Shown piece by piece: positions 24,301 through 34,877 of a stretch of DNA of 64,000 bases. Source of the DNA: Actinostola sp. cb2023. Lineage: Eukaryota > Cnidaria > Anthozoa > Actiniaria > Actinostolidae. Positions within the stretch are counted from its first letter, which is position 1; every line of letters begins with the position of its first letter. The notes under the pieces are model-generated. The model saw only the letters and a program-made list of their open reading frames with translations, had not been told where the DNA came from and did not search any database. A program made the translations under genes and the position numbers. The DNA is taken from the NCBI GenBank assembly GCA_033675265.1, contig JAUJYZ010000630.1, positions 794,501 through 858,500 on the forward strand, in the 5' to 3' direction.

Positions 24301-27300
24301 ATCACAGAGGTATCTGTGCATTACTTTTGTAGAAGAGTTTTTCCAAGAAGTAACACACAGAACATTGACACAGACAACTCCCTCTAGATTAAGACTTGTT
24401 GTCATTCTTTATATATTTTTTGCATAGCATGCCTTGTAGATTCACCTCTCTGAAAAGCTTGGACAGACTGGGAACAATTGCTCTGGCACCTCTCTAAACA
24501 GGACACTACTGTAGTCAGACAGACACCATTGTCTGGTATCTACTATTGTAGTACAAATCATCTTTACTCCAAGGAAAGAGCTTTAATGATATGAATATAC
24601 TTGTTGTTTTGTATCATAAAACTTCCATGTAGCAACCTCTATTAGACCAAATGACATAGAGTCGTTTTCGTATGAGTGGGAAACTTACAGTATGGAATCG
24701 AATTGTATTCAACCAATTGCAGCACGCAAAATCATTTCTCAACCAATCAGAATGATTGGATACAGCATGATCATGGTGCAATACCATCACCACATGGCAC
24801 GAACCGTGCCATAACTACTTCCCACTCATACGAAAACGGCTCTATATTATTCCAGTCATAACCTTACCTCACTAGGATCCACAGGTTCACTAAAGATATC
24901 ACCAGGGTCTTTAGTCTGGATCTGATCCATGGCTTTTCTCAACACCAAGTTCAACGGCTGCAACTGTAGGTCAACTACATGCTGCTTCGCCTTTACCTAG
25001 AATAAACATCAAATTAGCATTACGATCAGTTCAACAACTCATTTTGAGTTTTTAATTCATGACTGGAACTCTTATTATCTCTCTCACAAGACAGACAGAC
25101 AGACAGACAGAATTTTATTTAATCACGGTAGGAAACATCAGTTTAGAATAATATACAATAATTTAAAATCTAGTTAATATATAATTATATAAAAATAAAA
25201 CTGTTTTACATGCTTGCCGTGTGGGAGTCTGATTTAGAAAAGAAATTCTCAGTTTCCTTTTTAAAATGAGAAAGGGATTTTGAGAGTCTCAATTCTTTGG
25301 GTAGGTCATTCCACAGAACTGCACCATTGTAGCTAAAGCTCCGCAAGAGATGGACACAAGCACAAATCTTATCTTTCAAGAGCAAACTAACCTTGCTGTT
25401 TTAGAACACATCCCCTCCCCCCTCTGTGGCATATTACTCTTGTTAGAGATTATTGCAATCGAGCCTACAGTATATGTACCCATATAATAAATTATACCCT
25501 TTTCTTTATCTCTATATTTTAGTGTCATAATCCAAATTGTCAATGGACCAATGGGGTATTTTATTATATTCTGCATTTGACTATCTGCATAATTAGTTTT
25601 CCAAGGAAACAAAATCCCACAATACATTGATAATTAACACTCTGTAGTCATAGTAACAGGGATTAAACTTGGAAGCAACTTTTATCAAAACTGTCCATGA
25701 AAATTACAGATTTCTAATAAAAAACTTTAAAAGGCCAATAATTAATTTAGATGGCACAACTTTTGCATACAACTGTATGTCGCATACAACTTTCAATCAA
25801 TACATACAACACAAATTGCTTCGCATAAATCAGCCTACAACTTGCTCACAACTGTTGTAATCAAGTTGCATGCGACAGTTGTAGGAAAAAGTTGTGCCGT
25901 CTAAATTGGCCTTAAGACTGTTTTGCAAATCAATGTTAGGATGTATTTGCTTACATGTTCACGTTTTAGTTTCTCTCTCTTTCTGATCAGTTCCACCAGA
26001 AGTCTGGCTCTCTCAAGGTCATGTCTTAGTCTCTGCCAGAAGTGTAGCTGTTCTTTCATAGCTTTAATCCTCTCAGATCTCTCACTTGACTGCAATCAAA
26101 CAGACAATGAATTAACCAACAACATCATACTATTACTAATATTCTTTGTACATGTGAATTTATGGACATACAATTTGATAATGAAAGTGAAAACGAGAAG
26201 TGAATACATTTTGATCGATGTTCAACTAGTATATTTCGGCGACTATCTGTCACCATTGACTGCCAGCGCAAGTGGCAGTCGATTGCTTGTACAGTATTTA
26301 AGAAAATCAGAAACTTTGTGTAGGTTAATCTAGAGTGATATTTTTAAAAAAATGATTGCTTACATACAGTACATGTATAACAAGATTCAGAACTTTTGAT
26401 TCATTATCTAAATAATTTTTTAATTCATGCTATAGCGAAAAGGTCAAGACAAAGTATACATTAAAGCATCTAAACAATATCAACAGCAAATATCCTAGAC
26501 AACAATGGCTTCTGGCTAGTTGACTATCCTCATGGAAAACAAGAACGAGTAGTCTAATTTTTATTGTTTTAGCATAAACCATCCAGTAGGTCAGCTAAAA
26601 TGACAGAAACAAGCAACAGACAATAATTCGTTGAGAAACTCCTCCGAAACATTAGCAAAACGTGACGACGAAGCTGCCATTTTGTTTGTTTACCTCTACT
26701 CAGGGTCTATGAGCTGATAGACCACTAGTAGCAAACCAATCAGATTGCAGGATTTGCGATAGACCACTGGATGGTTTATGCTAATATAGTGATATTTAGC
26801 ATGTGTATGGGAAAGTGATTATTAACATATATAATGACTTGTTGGAAAGTGCAGCTGGAAAAAACAGGTGCCGATTGAGATTATATAATGCTATAAATAT
26901 AAAGGAAATTATGGCGACGTTTCGGTGTCGACTAGGCACCATTATCAAGCGAAATGAGTTGAAAGTTTCAATTCATTTTGCTTGATAATGGTGTCTAGTC
27001 GACACCGAAATGTCGCCATAATTTCTTTTATATTTATAACATTATGTACATCTAGATTGAGATTATGTTTGGAATATAGAGTTAAAAATAATAAAAATTG
27101 GAAAAAATGTCTGCTTGAAAAGGTTGCTTAACTGATACATTTAATACACAGATTCACACAGTAATTATTACAATAGAGTCGTTTTCGTATGAGTGGCAAA
27201 ACCTACGGCACAGAGTTACAGTCACGGTATGGAAGACATTCTATTCAACCAATCACAGAGCGCAAAATCATCGCTCAACCAATCAGAATGCTTGGATACG

Positions 27301-30300
27301 GCATGATGATGGCGCGATACAGTCACGGTATGGCACGAACCGTACCGTAGCTACTGTACTTCCCACTCACACGAAAACGACTCTATTACCACATTATTAC
27401 TCTATTATAGTGGTAAATAAAATATCTCACCTCATCGCCGCCTCCTTTTTGACTGAGATGTGTAGCCTGTAATCTTCTCAAGAGTGGAACTCCATTTCTT
27501 GACTGTCGTTTCAGCATCCAGTAACTCTGCAAGGCCTGGACAAACTGAGCCTTTCTCGCCATGGCAACCTTGCTAACAATCTTGCCGAGTCTATGTGAAG
27601 AGAGGATCTTATTTTAGATTAAGATCTACTTGTGGATGTATGTGGAGAACAATATACAGTTCAAAATAAAACATTAAAAAAAACCAGCTGTTTTGCTCTT
27701 AAAGAACTGTTGAATCTACAAATACAATCACCCTATTTGTAATGTTTACCCAATATGTATCTATAATGGCATCACATTTAATAAATATTTGGTTCCTGTT
27801 AGTGTTGTGTCTCGTTGACACAGGACACCAAACATGTCAAAATAAACATGAAAATGAATAATTTACAGACCACAATTGGACGTACTGTTTTGAGTGCTGG
27901 AGTAGTAAAACATGGTAATCTACAGGCCATTGTACAAGATTTCTTTTGTGTTTTGACAAGGTGAAAATTAACTGTCCTTTGAGGTTATCTCTTGCTGCTT
28001 GAAGCAAAATGGTAATGTCCTTGCAGTTTATCATAAACTGTCAGAAAGGAATGGGTATTTTGCACACGTATAAAAAAATTGTTAGACAGTAGTTACATAT
28101 ATATATGTAACTTCTAACTATACTAGTCAAACCTGTATTACGCGGTCACCATCAGGGAATTCCCTACTGACCACTTAATACAGGTTGACCGCTTAATAGA
28201 GGTTTTTAGAAAATACACAAAATAAGTGATTCTAATGACAATAAACATACTATTTCAGCCCAATGTTATTTATGACAAAACCAACACTATATGTACATCA
28301 AGGAACAGTAACAACCGAATACAGACATATGTTTAAAAATGCAGGCCCCGTACGTAGGCTTCGTCCATGTAAAACGTCCATGTCGTTGGGCTAAATGGGA
28401 AAGAACTCCGTTATATGCTTATTTGGGATTTGGCGCCTCGTAGTTCAGTCAGGGGTGTCATGAAGTAAGTCATTGACTTTGCTCAGTGACAAAGAGGGAA
28501 ACACATCAACAGAGGCGGAGGATATGGGCTAGAGGTTCCTTGTCAATATCTGGTTGGAGAACAAGTTCATAAAAGAAAAATTTGCAGTGCAAGGCAATAT
28601 AGGGCCGCACATAGTTAGGAGATTTGCTGAAATCATAGTTTTGACTATGCTGAAATGCATGAATTTGCTGAATCTGACATCTAATTTGTATATATTTTAA
28701 TTTGTTTCGTGTTTACGAGGTGACCGTTTAATACAGGTCAGAGACAATAAAAACGCCTCAATGGGGTGACCGTGTCCGCTTAATACAGGTGACCGCTTAT
28801 TAGAGGTCACATTTACAGTAAATATGAGGAGAAAATTTCGGGACTTTTATAACTGACCGCTTAATAGAGGGTGACCGCTTAATACAGGTCCGCTTAATAC
28901 AGGTTTGACTGTATTATTTAAAAATACCTGCTTTGTGTGACAGATACATTGACTTACATGTGTACATGTAAAACGAATTTGCACAGTGTGCGAAATTAAA
29001 ACAGATTAAATTTTACTGATACATAAAAATAAAAATATAGCTATTCGCAATTTAGTTTTTCCTGAAAATGAGAGCATCTTGAGCTACATACACCGTCTTT
29101 GAAGTCTGCACTACAAATGATTATTCACAAAAGCCAGAGCAGGTAGCATGTGAACAAACGTTGTTGACTGGTAGAAAAAAGAACTGTTTAATTCTTTTGT
29201 ACAAAATATTTTATTTACCTGTGAGCGGGGATGAAAGGAATGTTGACAACAGGCACAGGCATAGTCTTTTTCTCAGCCAAAAGCTTTCTAAACTTCTTGA
29301 TACTACGTTTAGAAGTGCCATTCTTTGTTGGTAGTTTGCTCTTTATTGGTAGAAGCTTTTCCTCACTGTCATTCTCTACTTCTTTCTCTTGATCTAAGTT
29401 ACCAGGGGAGTGAACATCGCAATAGGCTGTCTTGCGCACAGTTAACTGTCCATTCTCCGCTTTGATGGGTTCAATCTTCATGAATAGCCCTGCTTGTTGT
29501 GCGCAAGTAACATGAAATGCAGTATAGCAGTTAGTTTTGAAGCATTGAATGCTTGCACCCTGGCGACGCTTGCAGATATAGCACGTAAGTTTCCAGCGAG
29601 CTGAGGGGATATTTTCTATGGAGTCAATAGGTTCAAGAAAAACAGTATTTGCAAAACAAACTTCAGGAATCCACAGAGCACAAACTACATGTCCCCATCG
29701 ACCGTCGTCTGTTTGCTTGAATGCGCCAGTCTTATTGGGACATAAGGCGCAGTCCACCGCTCTAGATGGTGACTGCAGACACCGTCGGCACAGCCACTGC
29801 CCTTCGGGAATGTATGGGACCCCATAACACTCTTGATGGACAGCTAAGTTGCACATGTCGCAAAATAGAATTACATTGCTGTTCTGGCATTCGCCGTCAT
29901 TGCAGATGCAACACACTGCATCTTCATCAATGTACTGGTTCGGATCACAAGTGGTTTGGCTCTGAAAGTAAGATTCCTTCTCTAGCCTGTCCATCAAATT
30001 TTCAAACACCTCCTGAGAGACTGGGGCAATGTTGTCAGACTTGCGCTGTTCATTGATCAAATCCAGCCAGGAGTAATCCTCTTCGTCCATGTCATATTCA
30101 ACATTTTCATCCATCTCTTCTGTGGTTTGTTCTATAAATCGAAAATATGTAGTTGGTCTGGTTGGAGCATCGGGATGACGAAAATCACCCTTTTCAACGT
30201 AATCAGACTTCGGTAGCGACGGTGTTCGTTCAACTTCGTTTTTCGCCGATTTATTTTTAGTTTTCGTGATAGGTTTCGGCGTAACATGTTGTATAGACGC

Positions 30301-30678
30301 TTCACCTTTCTCAAGCTCTTGTCCCTGCTCTTCGAAAACTTCCAGACTATCATCTATACCGATTCTCTGTGCTAACCCTTCCAGTTCGACTTCAACTATA
30401 AGTTGTGCCTGAGCGTATGTAAGCGTTTCACGGACAACAACTTGTGGTGGTGAAGGTGGCGGCCTTTTATTTTTACCGGTTTTTACGCTTTTTCGTCCTC
30501 TACCTTTGCTCTTTTTGGACGAAGACGGAGGAAGAGGAACATCAGAGCCATCGTGCTTGAAGTTTTGCAAATGATATTCAATTCCGCTGTAGCTTTTATA
30601 AAATTTTTGGCACAAAGGGCACTCGTAGGGCGGCTTTGTAGCGCGAAGATTATCAATCAGTTCTCTGATGCTTACCAT
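18343..30678 (-). CDS. BRPF1: BRPF/peregrin, scaffold of MOZ/MORF-type acetyltransferase complexes
   Basis: Eleven exons, 5' to 3': 30678-29219, 27590-27431, 26089-25955, 24996-24868, 24210-23904, 23192-23121, 22539-22472, 22336-22309, 20635-19704, 19031-18892, 18562-18343. All phases agree, giving 1216 residues (human BRPF1 about 1214). Domains: C2H2 finger (C20, C23, H36, H42); EPL1-like segment ([17 protein letters not shown], about 197-213); PHD finger, zinc knuckle and second extended PHD about 256-423 ([19 protein letters not shown]); bromodomain about 590-700 ([21 protein letters not shown]); a Ser/Thr-rich linker coded by exon 9; C-terminal PWWP from about 1078 ([15 protein letters not shown]). 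In the family, PHD-knuckle-PHD binds histone H3 and DNA, the bromodomain acetyl-lysine and PWWP H3K36me3, bridging KAT6/KAT7, ING5 and MEAF6. The ATG at 30678 has a strong context (AAAATGG); an in-frame ATG at 30693 is less likely. Whether it is orthologous to BRPF1 alone or to all vertebrate BRPFs cannot be told. Confidence 0.97.
18587..18833. mobile_element. MITE family D in last BRPF intron (TTAA-flanked)
   Basis: Terminal inverted repeats of about 75 bp start TACTCCAGTTTCGAGTTG and include GACGCATTTGCTCAGGCTTA; both sides are flanked by TTAA. Other copies lie at 51980 and in each 3.3-kb tandem unit (about 56110, 59520, 62850). It ends 24 nt upstream of the acceptor of the terminal BRPF exon. 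Confidence 0.85.
19196..19355. mobile_element. MITE family A, copy 3
   Basis: Ends GAGTCGTTTTCATATGAGTG and inverse (CACTCATACGAAAACGACT) with about 160 bp between them; the interior matches copy 1 (CTCAAATGGCTTCCTTTCTG). The right TA flank is degraded. It lies in a BRPF intron. Confidence 0.85.
19459..19566. mobile_element. Short MITE with TAGTAGAAACCAACTAGCAT ends
   Basis: The inverted ends are nearly perfect over about 24 bp. The interior motif ATCAGATTGCAGGATTCG is shared with the element at 26570-26783, so the two are diverged members of one family. Confidence 0.75.
22578..22864. mobile_element. MITE with ATACCCCGTTCACA ends
   Basis: The left AATACCCCGTTCACAGT pairs with the right TGTGAACGGGGTATT. 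The interior carries a paired AAACC-rich segment (CAAACCTATTGTTTAG against AAACCATGTTTAAG). It lies in a BRPF intron, non-coding. A partial duplication of its left interior (AATAAAATAAATGAGAGTCT) follows at about 22945. Confidence 0.7.
23752..23815 (-). repeat. Retroelement 3' tail (AGCGCT...(TTA)n)
   Basis: On the minus strand the segment reads AAAGCGCTAATGGACTTTAC, then AAATAAAACTTATTATTATT. The conserved segment plus simple-repeat tail resembles the 3' end of a SINE or LINE. Nothing coding is attached. Confidence 0.45.
24659..24842. mobile_element. MITE family A, copy 4
   Basis: Ends GAGTCGTTTTCGTATGAGTG and inverse (CATACGAAAACGGCTC) with TA on both sides. The interior (ATTCAACCAATTGCAGCACG) differs from copies 1 and 3 but matches copy 5, so there are two subfamilies with the same ends. 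Its right end is 25 bp from the BRPF exon at 24868-24996. Confidence 0.85.
25085..25400 (-). mobile_element. 5'-truncated LINE fragment with (CTGT)n tail
   Basis: On the minus strand a frame reads [19 protein letters not shown], then [11 protein letters not shown], and stops at 25206. GA-x-LWN-x-LP followed by a spaced phenylalanine-lysine segment is the usual carboxyl end of CR1/L2/Jockey-type reverse transcriptase ORFs. About 100 bp of 3' UTR and a CTGT tetramer tail (about 25088-25111) follow. Only the last 60 or so codons remain, so it is a dead-on-arrival insertion in a BRPF intron. Confidence 0.75.
25731..25913. mobile_element. MITE with AAGGCCAATTTAGA-type ends
   Basis: The left AAGGCCAATAATTAATTTAG ATGGCACAACTTTT pairs with the right AAAAAGTTGTGCCGTC TAAATTGGCCTT, apart from a five-base difference. 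Internal GCATACAACT motifs are repeated. It lies in a BRPF intron. Confidence 0.8.
26570..26783. mobile_element. MITE with AGCATAAACCATCCAGT ends
   Basis: Inverted ends AGCATAAACCATCCAGT and ACTGGATGGTTTATGCT. It shares AATCAGATTGCAGGATTTG with the element at 19459. The TIRs of the two have diverged but keep the GGTTT core. Confidence 0.75.
26885..27046. mobile_element. Near-perfect hairpin MITE
   Basis: The arms run from ATAATGCTATAAATATAAAG inward through GGCGACGTTTCGGTGTCGAC to a small loop near 26965, then back in inverse with few mismatches (about 160 bp total). The high arm identity implies recent insertion. Confidence 0.85.
27176..27383. mobile_element. MITE family A, copy 5
   Basis: Ends GAGTCGTTTTCGTATGAGTG and CACTCACACGAAAACGACTC with TA on both sides, about 208 bp. 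The interior matches copy 4 (CAACCAATCAGAATG). It is 47 bp from the BRPF exon at 27431-27590. Confidence 0.9.
28123..28911. mobile_element. TA-flanked element with AGTCAAACCTGTATTA ends
   Basis: The ends CTAGTCAAACCTGTATTACG and (inverse) CAGTCAAACCTGTATTAAGC are flanked by TA. At least six subterminal GACCGCTTAATAGAGG-type motifs are clustered at both ends. Total 789 bp, no transposase frame. The design parallels the element at 13672. It occupies much of BRPF intron 1. Confidence 0.8.
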
Positions 30679-32640
30679 TTTCCCGAGCAACAATTATCAC
30701 AACATTTCCTCTAAAATCCCCAAGATCTTGGAGATCGGTGAACTTGTTGACTCTTTGAAAATGCTTTCACGGGCGTGATTTGAGCTTCTTTATGATTTCT
30801 GCTTGTGCGTATGGTAACGTGGGTTCTCCCAGCCGCGAAGAAACGGCCCCGCAGTCTTTCTTCGTCACTTTGAACGACAATAGACGCTGATAAGCGTCAC
30901 TTCTAGTAAAAATATTTTCGTAAAAACCACAGCTAAAGTCTTGAATTGGTGAGATTTCTTTAGAGACGCGTTCTTTTACGAGTGTAGCAATAAAATACCC
31001 ACCCAGCGTTGACGTTCCGTTAAAATGGCGAACCTCAAACAACCAAACGACAAGACGAAACGGGAACCAAAGTTTTCTCGTCTTTTTCTCTTTGAATCAC
31101 TTCAAAAGTAACCCAGAAACTTTCTGAGATTCTTCTACTTTCGTGCACTCTCCTGGTGGATGTATCAGCCTGTTAAAAGAGTAAAATCTGCCGTCAATAC
31201 AAGCTAAAACAAGCTTGAATAAATCCGCGGACCAGTGAACAAAGAAGCAAGACAAATGCCGTCATTTTGAATTCACCCAAGCCAAATTTCAAGCGACACA
31301 AACTTTGAACTTTCGACTGGAAAAACATTTTTGAAAAGGCAAACACAATCGCTTACTTATATTCTAAAAAATACGTGTGTACTGACCTTGTTTGGGGGGT
31401 AAAAATAGAGTATTTCTGATTTTGTAGGGTCTCGCCTTCTGAGGCAAACGCTCTTGCCACAAGTTCAACAATCGCTAAAACAATGGACGGCGTTTAGCCA
31501 ACGATTTCGTCGAACTCAAACTCCAAAACACCCTCCAGTTCAGCTAAGGTTCAAGGATAAGTATCCATCGGTAATTGCTGTTGGTCAATGTTTTTGCCGA
31601 AGCTTTTTAGCGCTGTGAAATAACTGCCCGAAATAGTCAACTGTAATTTCGTTCGAAACTAAGATGGCGCCACTCGCTCTCGTGTCCATCAGAGCCCTGA
31701 TATTTAGAAGACACGCAGGGACACCCCCGCACATTATTCCTGACTGAACTTTTCAATCCACAAAAACTTGCGAGTTTTGGCTTTTTCAATCCCAAAACGT
31801 TTCTATTGTAATATTTTCTGTTCATAGAAGTCGTTTCTGAAATGAAAATTTCACCCCTATGAAATTATTCAAAAAAAATTACTCTTTCAATCGTGGTAAT
31901 TAGGCGATATTGACAATCGTGTCATATTCAAATTTAGCGGGATTTTTTTCTTCTAGTCAATATAAATCAATGGAAACTTCTTTATTTGGGAGGAATAAAT
32001 AACTGTTAGGTATTTGTAATATAGCTATATAGATTATGCCATCAAACCACAGGTTTCATTCTGAGTTTCTCTTTTCGGTCTAATCACGAAACCGGAAGTG
32101 GTCTTGCTGATGGCGGAACCGACAGAGATTGAGTCAAAAAAATTACGATAAAAATCAAATATAAAATTAACTGCTTGCAAGAATAACTTCCAAATTTTGC
32201 ATGGTTAATGAAATACCTACTAAGTCATTTGAACAATACTTCGGCAACGAAATAACACACACTGGAACTGACGGTTCTTAGAGAGATGAGGTAGTTTTCA
32301 CGTGAGGAGAATAAGAAGATGGTATTCAGCAAGGACATCTCTAAATATCAAATTGAATCAGTACCGTCTGCAAGAAATAATAAGTACAAGATAAATTAGA
32401 AGCAAACATCTTCAGCGACCAGGTCTAAACCCGGAACAAACATCCCGGCTCAGTTTACAAACTGGTGCGTGACATCGCTTTAATTTATGGCAGTTTCATT
32501 GTAAAGCTGCAAAACGGCCAAAGACGCCAAGTACCCAAGAATTCCAATGCCTTTCTATAAAAAAAATCATCTAAATGGACTACACTGTATATATTTAGAC
32601 GTCAAGTGTAGTATAAGTTTGATGGCGAGAGGGAAGAAAT
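30679..32640. other. BRPF 5' flank; open frame without ATG
   Basis: CpG-richer DNA upstream of the BRPF start probably holds its promoter and 5' UTR. On the minus strand, 31042 down to 30767 is open for about 92 codons but has no ATG (the first codon is TTG and a stop lies upstream without an intervening ATG). It ends TLPYAQAEIIKKLK, close to BRPF's own [13 protein letters not shown]. No gene could be supported between 31.1 and 32.6 kb. Confidence 0.35.
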
Positions 32641-32663
32641 TGGGGATTCCCTGGCTCAGGATA

Positions 32664-32720
32664 TGACGTCATGACCAACATTGTTGTCTCTGGCACGTCA
32701 AAAGGGAGGACGCCATATAA
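32664..32720 (+). promoter_or_regulatory. Promoter-like CRE plus TATA box
   Basis: A full CRE octamer TGACGTCA at 32664-32671 is followed 42 bp later by CATATAA at 32714-32720. That is a normal spacing for an inducible CREB/ATF-TATA promoter. Downstream lie short upstream-ORF-like frames and a 68-codon frame beginning at 32928, none recognisable. CAGGTATGA at 32855-32863 could be a splice donor of a non-coding first exon. Its target transcript is unknown. Confidence 0.4.
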
Positions 32721-33243
32721 GACTAAACGAACAGACAAGACTAGAGAACTCTTTGGTTTGTCGTAGTTGAGCAGTATTGCGTGCTATGTCGGTTTAAGGG
32801 CTGCTTTAAGTGCAACTGAGCAGTTCGGGAGTGGTTTTGAAATGATGACCAGCCAGGTATGAACAGAGCCCGACCGTGTCAAAACTGCCGATGGCCGTGG
32901 CGAGCGTTGCGGAGGGAAGGATGAGCCATGCTATCCTTTGATCCATGCATTTCCCTGTTTTCTAATTTCTATTCATCGATTTGCCTCAGTTCAACCTCTC
33001 CGATCATTCAAGACGCCAAATACTATTCACTAGTCGACTATGGACGTGAGCTGGGGCGCACTGCAGATATATCTATGTCGTATAGATCTATGTCAATTCG
33101 TCTGTGTGCCAGCGGCCCAAGTCCCTACAATTAGTTTCGATCAGTTAATGGTTGTTTTGATCCTGATTTGTTTGTTCAGTTGATCAAAAATCAAATTTTA
33201 TATAAATACAATCTTAGATACTGTAACACAAAAGAGCTGCAGA

Positions 33244-33453
33244 TATACACCTATTTCAATAAACGTTGATCATGGACGATCTGAAATGGATGATCTGAGA
33301 CCAAGACGAATTATGGGAAGAATTCATTCACTAAAGCTTGGAATCACGCTTGGTGTTTGAACGAGATATGGCGGAGGTTAGCGTGAATTTAAAAGTTTCA
33401 GATCATCCAATTCAGATCGACCGTAATCAACGTTAATTGAAATAGGTGTATAC
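33244..33453. mobile_element. MITE family E, copy 1
   Basis: Inverted ends TATACACCTATTTCAATAAA and its inverse, with GATCATCCA/TGGATGATC pairs inside. It has the same end type as the element at 33748. Confidence 0.75.
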
Positions 33454-33652
33454 ATGTATATATGACTGTCATCATCTACTACCGTCCTTGCCCGCGTGAT
33501 CAATATATGATCATCCAATCTCAGTACTGAAGAGTTGCGTCGGTCCAGTTTACTTGTCATTTGGAATGTATTATTCTGATAGAAAATAAACTGAAACCTG
33601 ATAAACAATAATACAATACAACAACTTTATTTTAATAAAATTGTAGAATATA

Positions 33653-34877
33653 TAGGTAGTTCTTCGCCCCTAAGTCCTAAGTAATTACATAGCATATGCA
33701 AAATATAAGAAATGTTTAGTGGAGAGCAAAATATAAAGAATCGTTGGTATACAGCTATTTCAAAAAACGTTGATACTGAATGCTGCATTCTAAATAGTGT
33801 ATTCCAAGATTGAAATGAATTTTGGGACTCGTGTAATATTGTCTAAAGTAATATAAATAATAATAATTTATTATATTTTTTGTGTATTCCATCAGAAACA
33901 ATATACTAGCTCCACATGGCGAACAAATCGCTGTATATTTACTTTTTATTTCAAAATAATGAGGCCCACAATGCCCTTTGGTCTTGAAATGCACTATTCA
34001 GTATGCAGTATTCAGTTTTCAACGTTTTTTTGAAATAGCTGTATACACCTATACTTGGTTTTTTCACACGACGTCATCAAAAAGCTAAAATCCAAACTAT
34101 TCACCTCACAAAACTGTTTGTTGGATATGTTGTTTATATCGTTATAAGAAAATTCTTACCAAAATAATTTTGTAATTTAGATGTTTGGTTTTCGTTTTAT
34201 TGCGAGTCAAATTCTGTCACGCAATACAGTCACGCATTTTCAAAAGCCATAGAAATAGGAAAATTCGTTTGAAATAATACGATTTTAACTTAGTAGATGA
34301 TGGGTAACTTTATTTTGATGAATATAGCTATTGAAAACTTGAAGTATTTGCAATTAAACATGATTTTCAGTCTTCGTGATTTGGCCGCCATGTTGGAGCA
34401 TAAGCGATCGCTCATATCTTCGTATCTAAAATTTCTTTTAACTAAAACTTCGGCTGAGATATATGGTTTTGGCTGCTCTTTCGGCCTATGAAGGTTTTGT
34501 TCTATATAAGTCCTGGGAAAATTTTCGATGACGTAGGTGAAAGCCTAGCCTGCGTAGCAAGCGTTTTTTAGGCCGCGCGGAAGAGTTTTCGTTTTTTGCC
34601 CGCGCGGAAGTTGGGGCGAGAGCAAAAAGGGGCAGGAGGGGGAGGGGGAAGGGCGAGAAGGAAACGCTTGCAGGCAAACCCTGTGATTTTGAAAAACGCC
34701 CCTTGACATTTGACGGTTGAATGAATTCATATCGTGACAGCTTATCAGTGAAGTTAATAATAACTAGTCTACCTAATAGGTACAAAATACAATTCTTATT
34801 TTGCTCTCTCCACTAAATATTTCTTATATTTTGCATGCTATGTAATTACTTAGGACTTAGGGGCGAAGAACTACCTA
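33653..34877. mobile_element. 1.2-kb element with about 85-bp inverted ends, carrying a nested MITE
   Basis: The left end begins TAGGTAGTTCTTCGCCCCTA and continues through TGCAAAATATAAGAAAT; the right end (34797-34877) is its inverse. The MITE at 33748 lies inside. No transposase could be identified. A purine-rich CpG segment at about 34560-34670 gives open frames on the minus strand without recognisable domains. Confidence 0.7.
33748..34045. mobile_element. MITE family E, copy 2 (nested)
   Basis: Inverted ends TATACAGCTATTTCAAAAAA and inverse, followed inward by CGTTGA and TTCAGTATGCAGTATTCAG-type arms. It sits inside the larger inverted-repeat element at 33653-34877. Confidence 0.8.

Noticed and set aside
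29618..30056. Plus-strand frames opposite BRPF exon 1
   Set aside because: Shadows of the strongly conserved PHD-finger coding sequence on the minus strand.
34486..34785. Possible minus-strand gene with Pro/Ser-rich product
   Set aside because: The frame covers a purine-rich low-complexity stretch inside an inverted-repeat element, and two overlapping frames are equally open.
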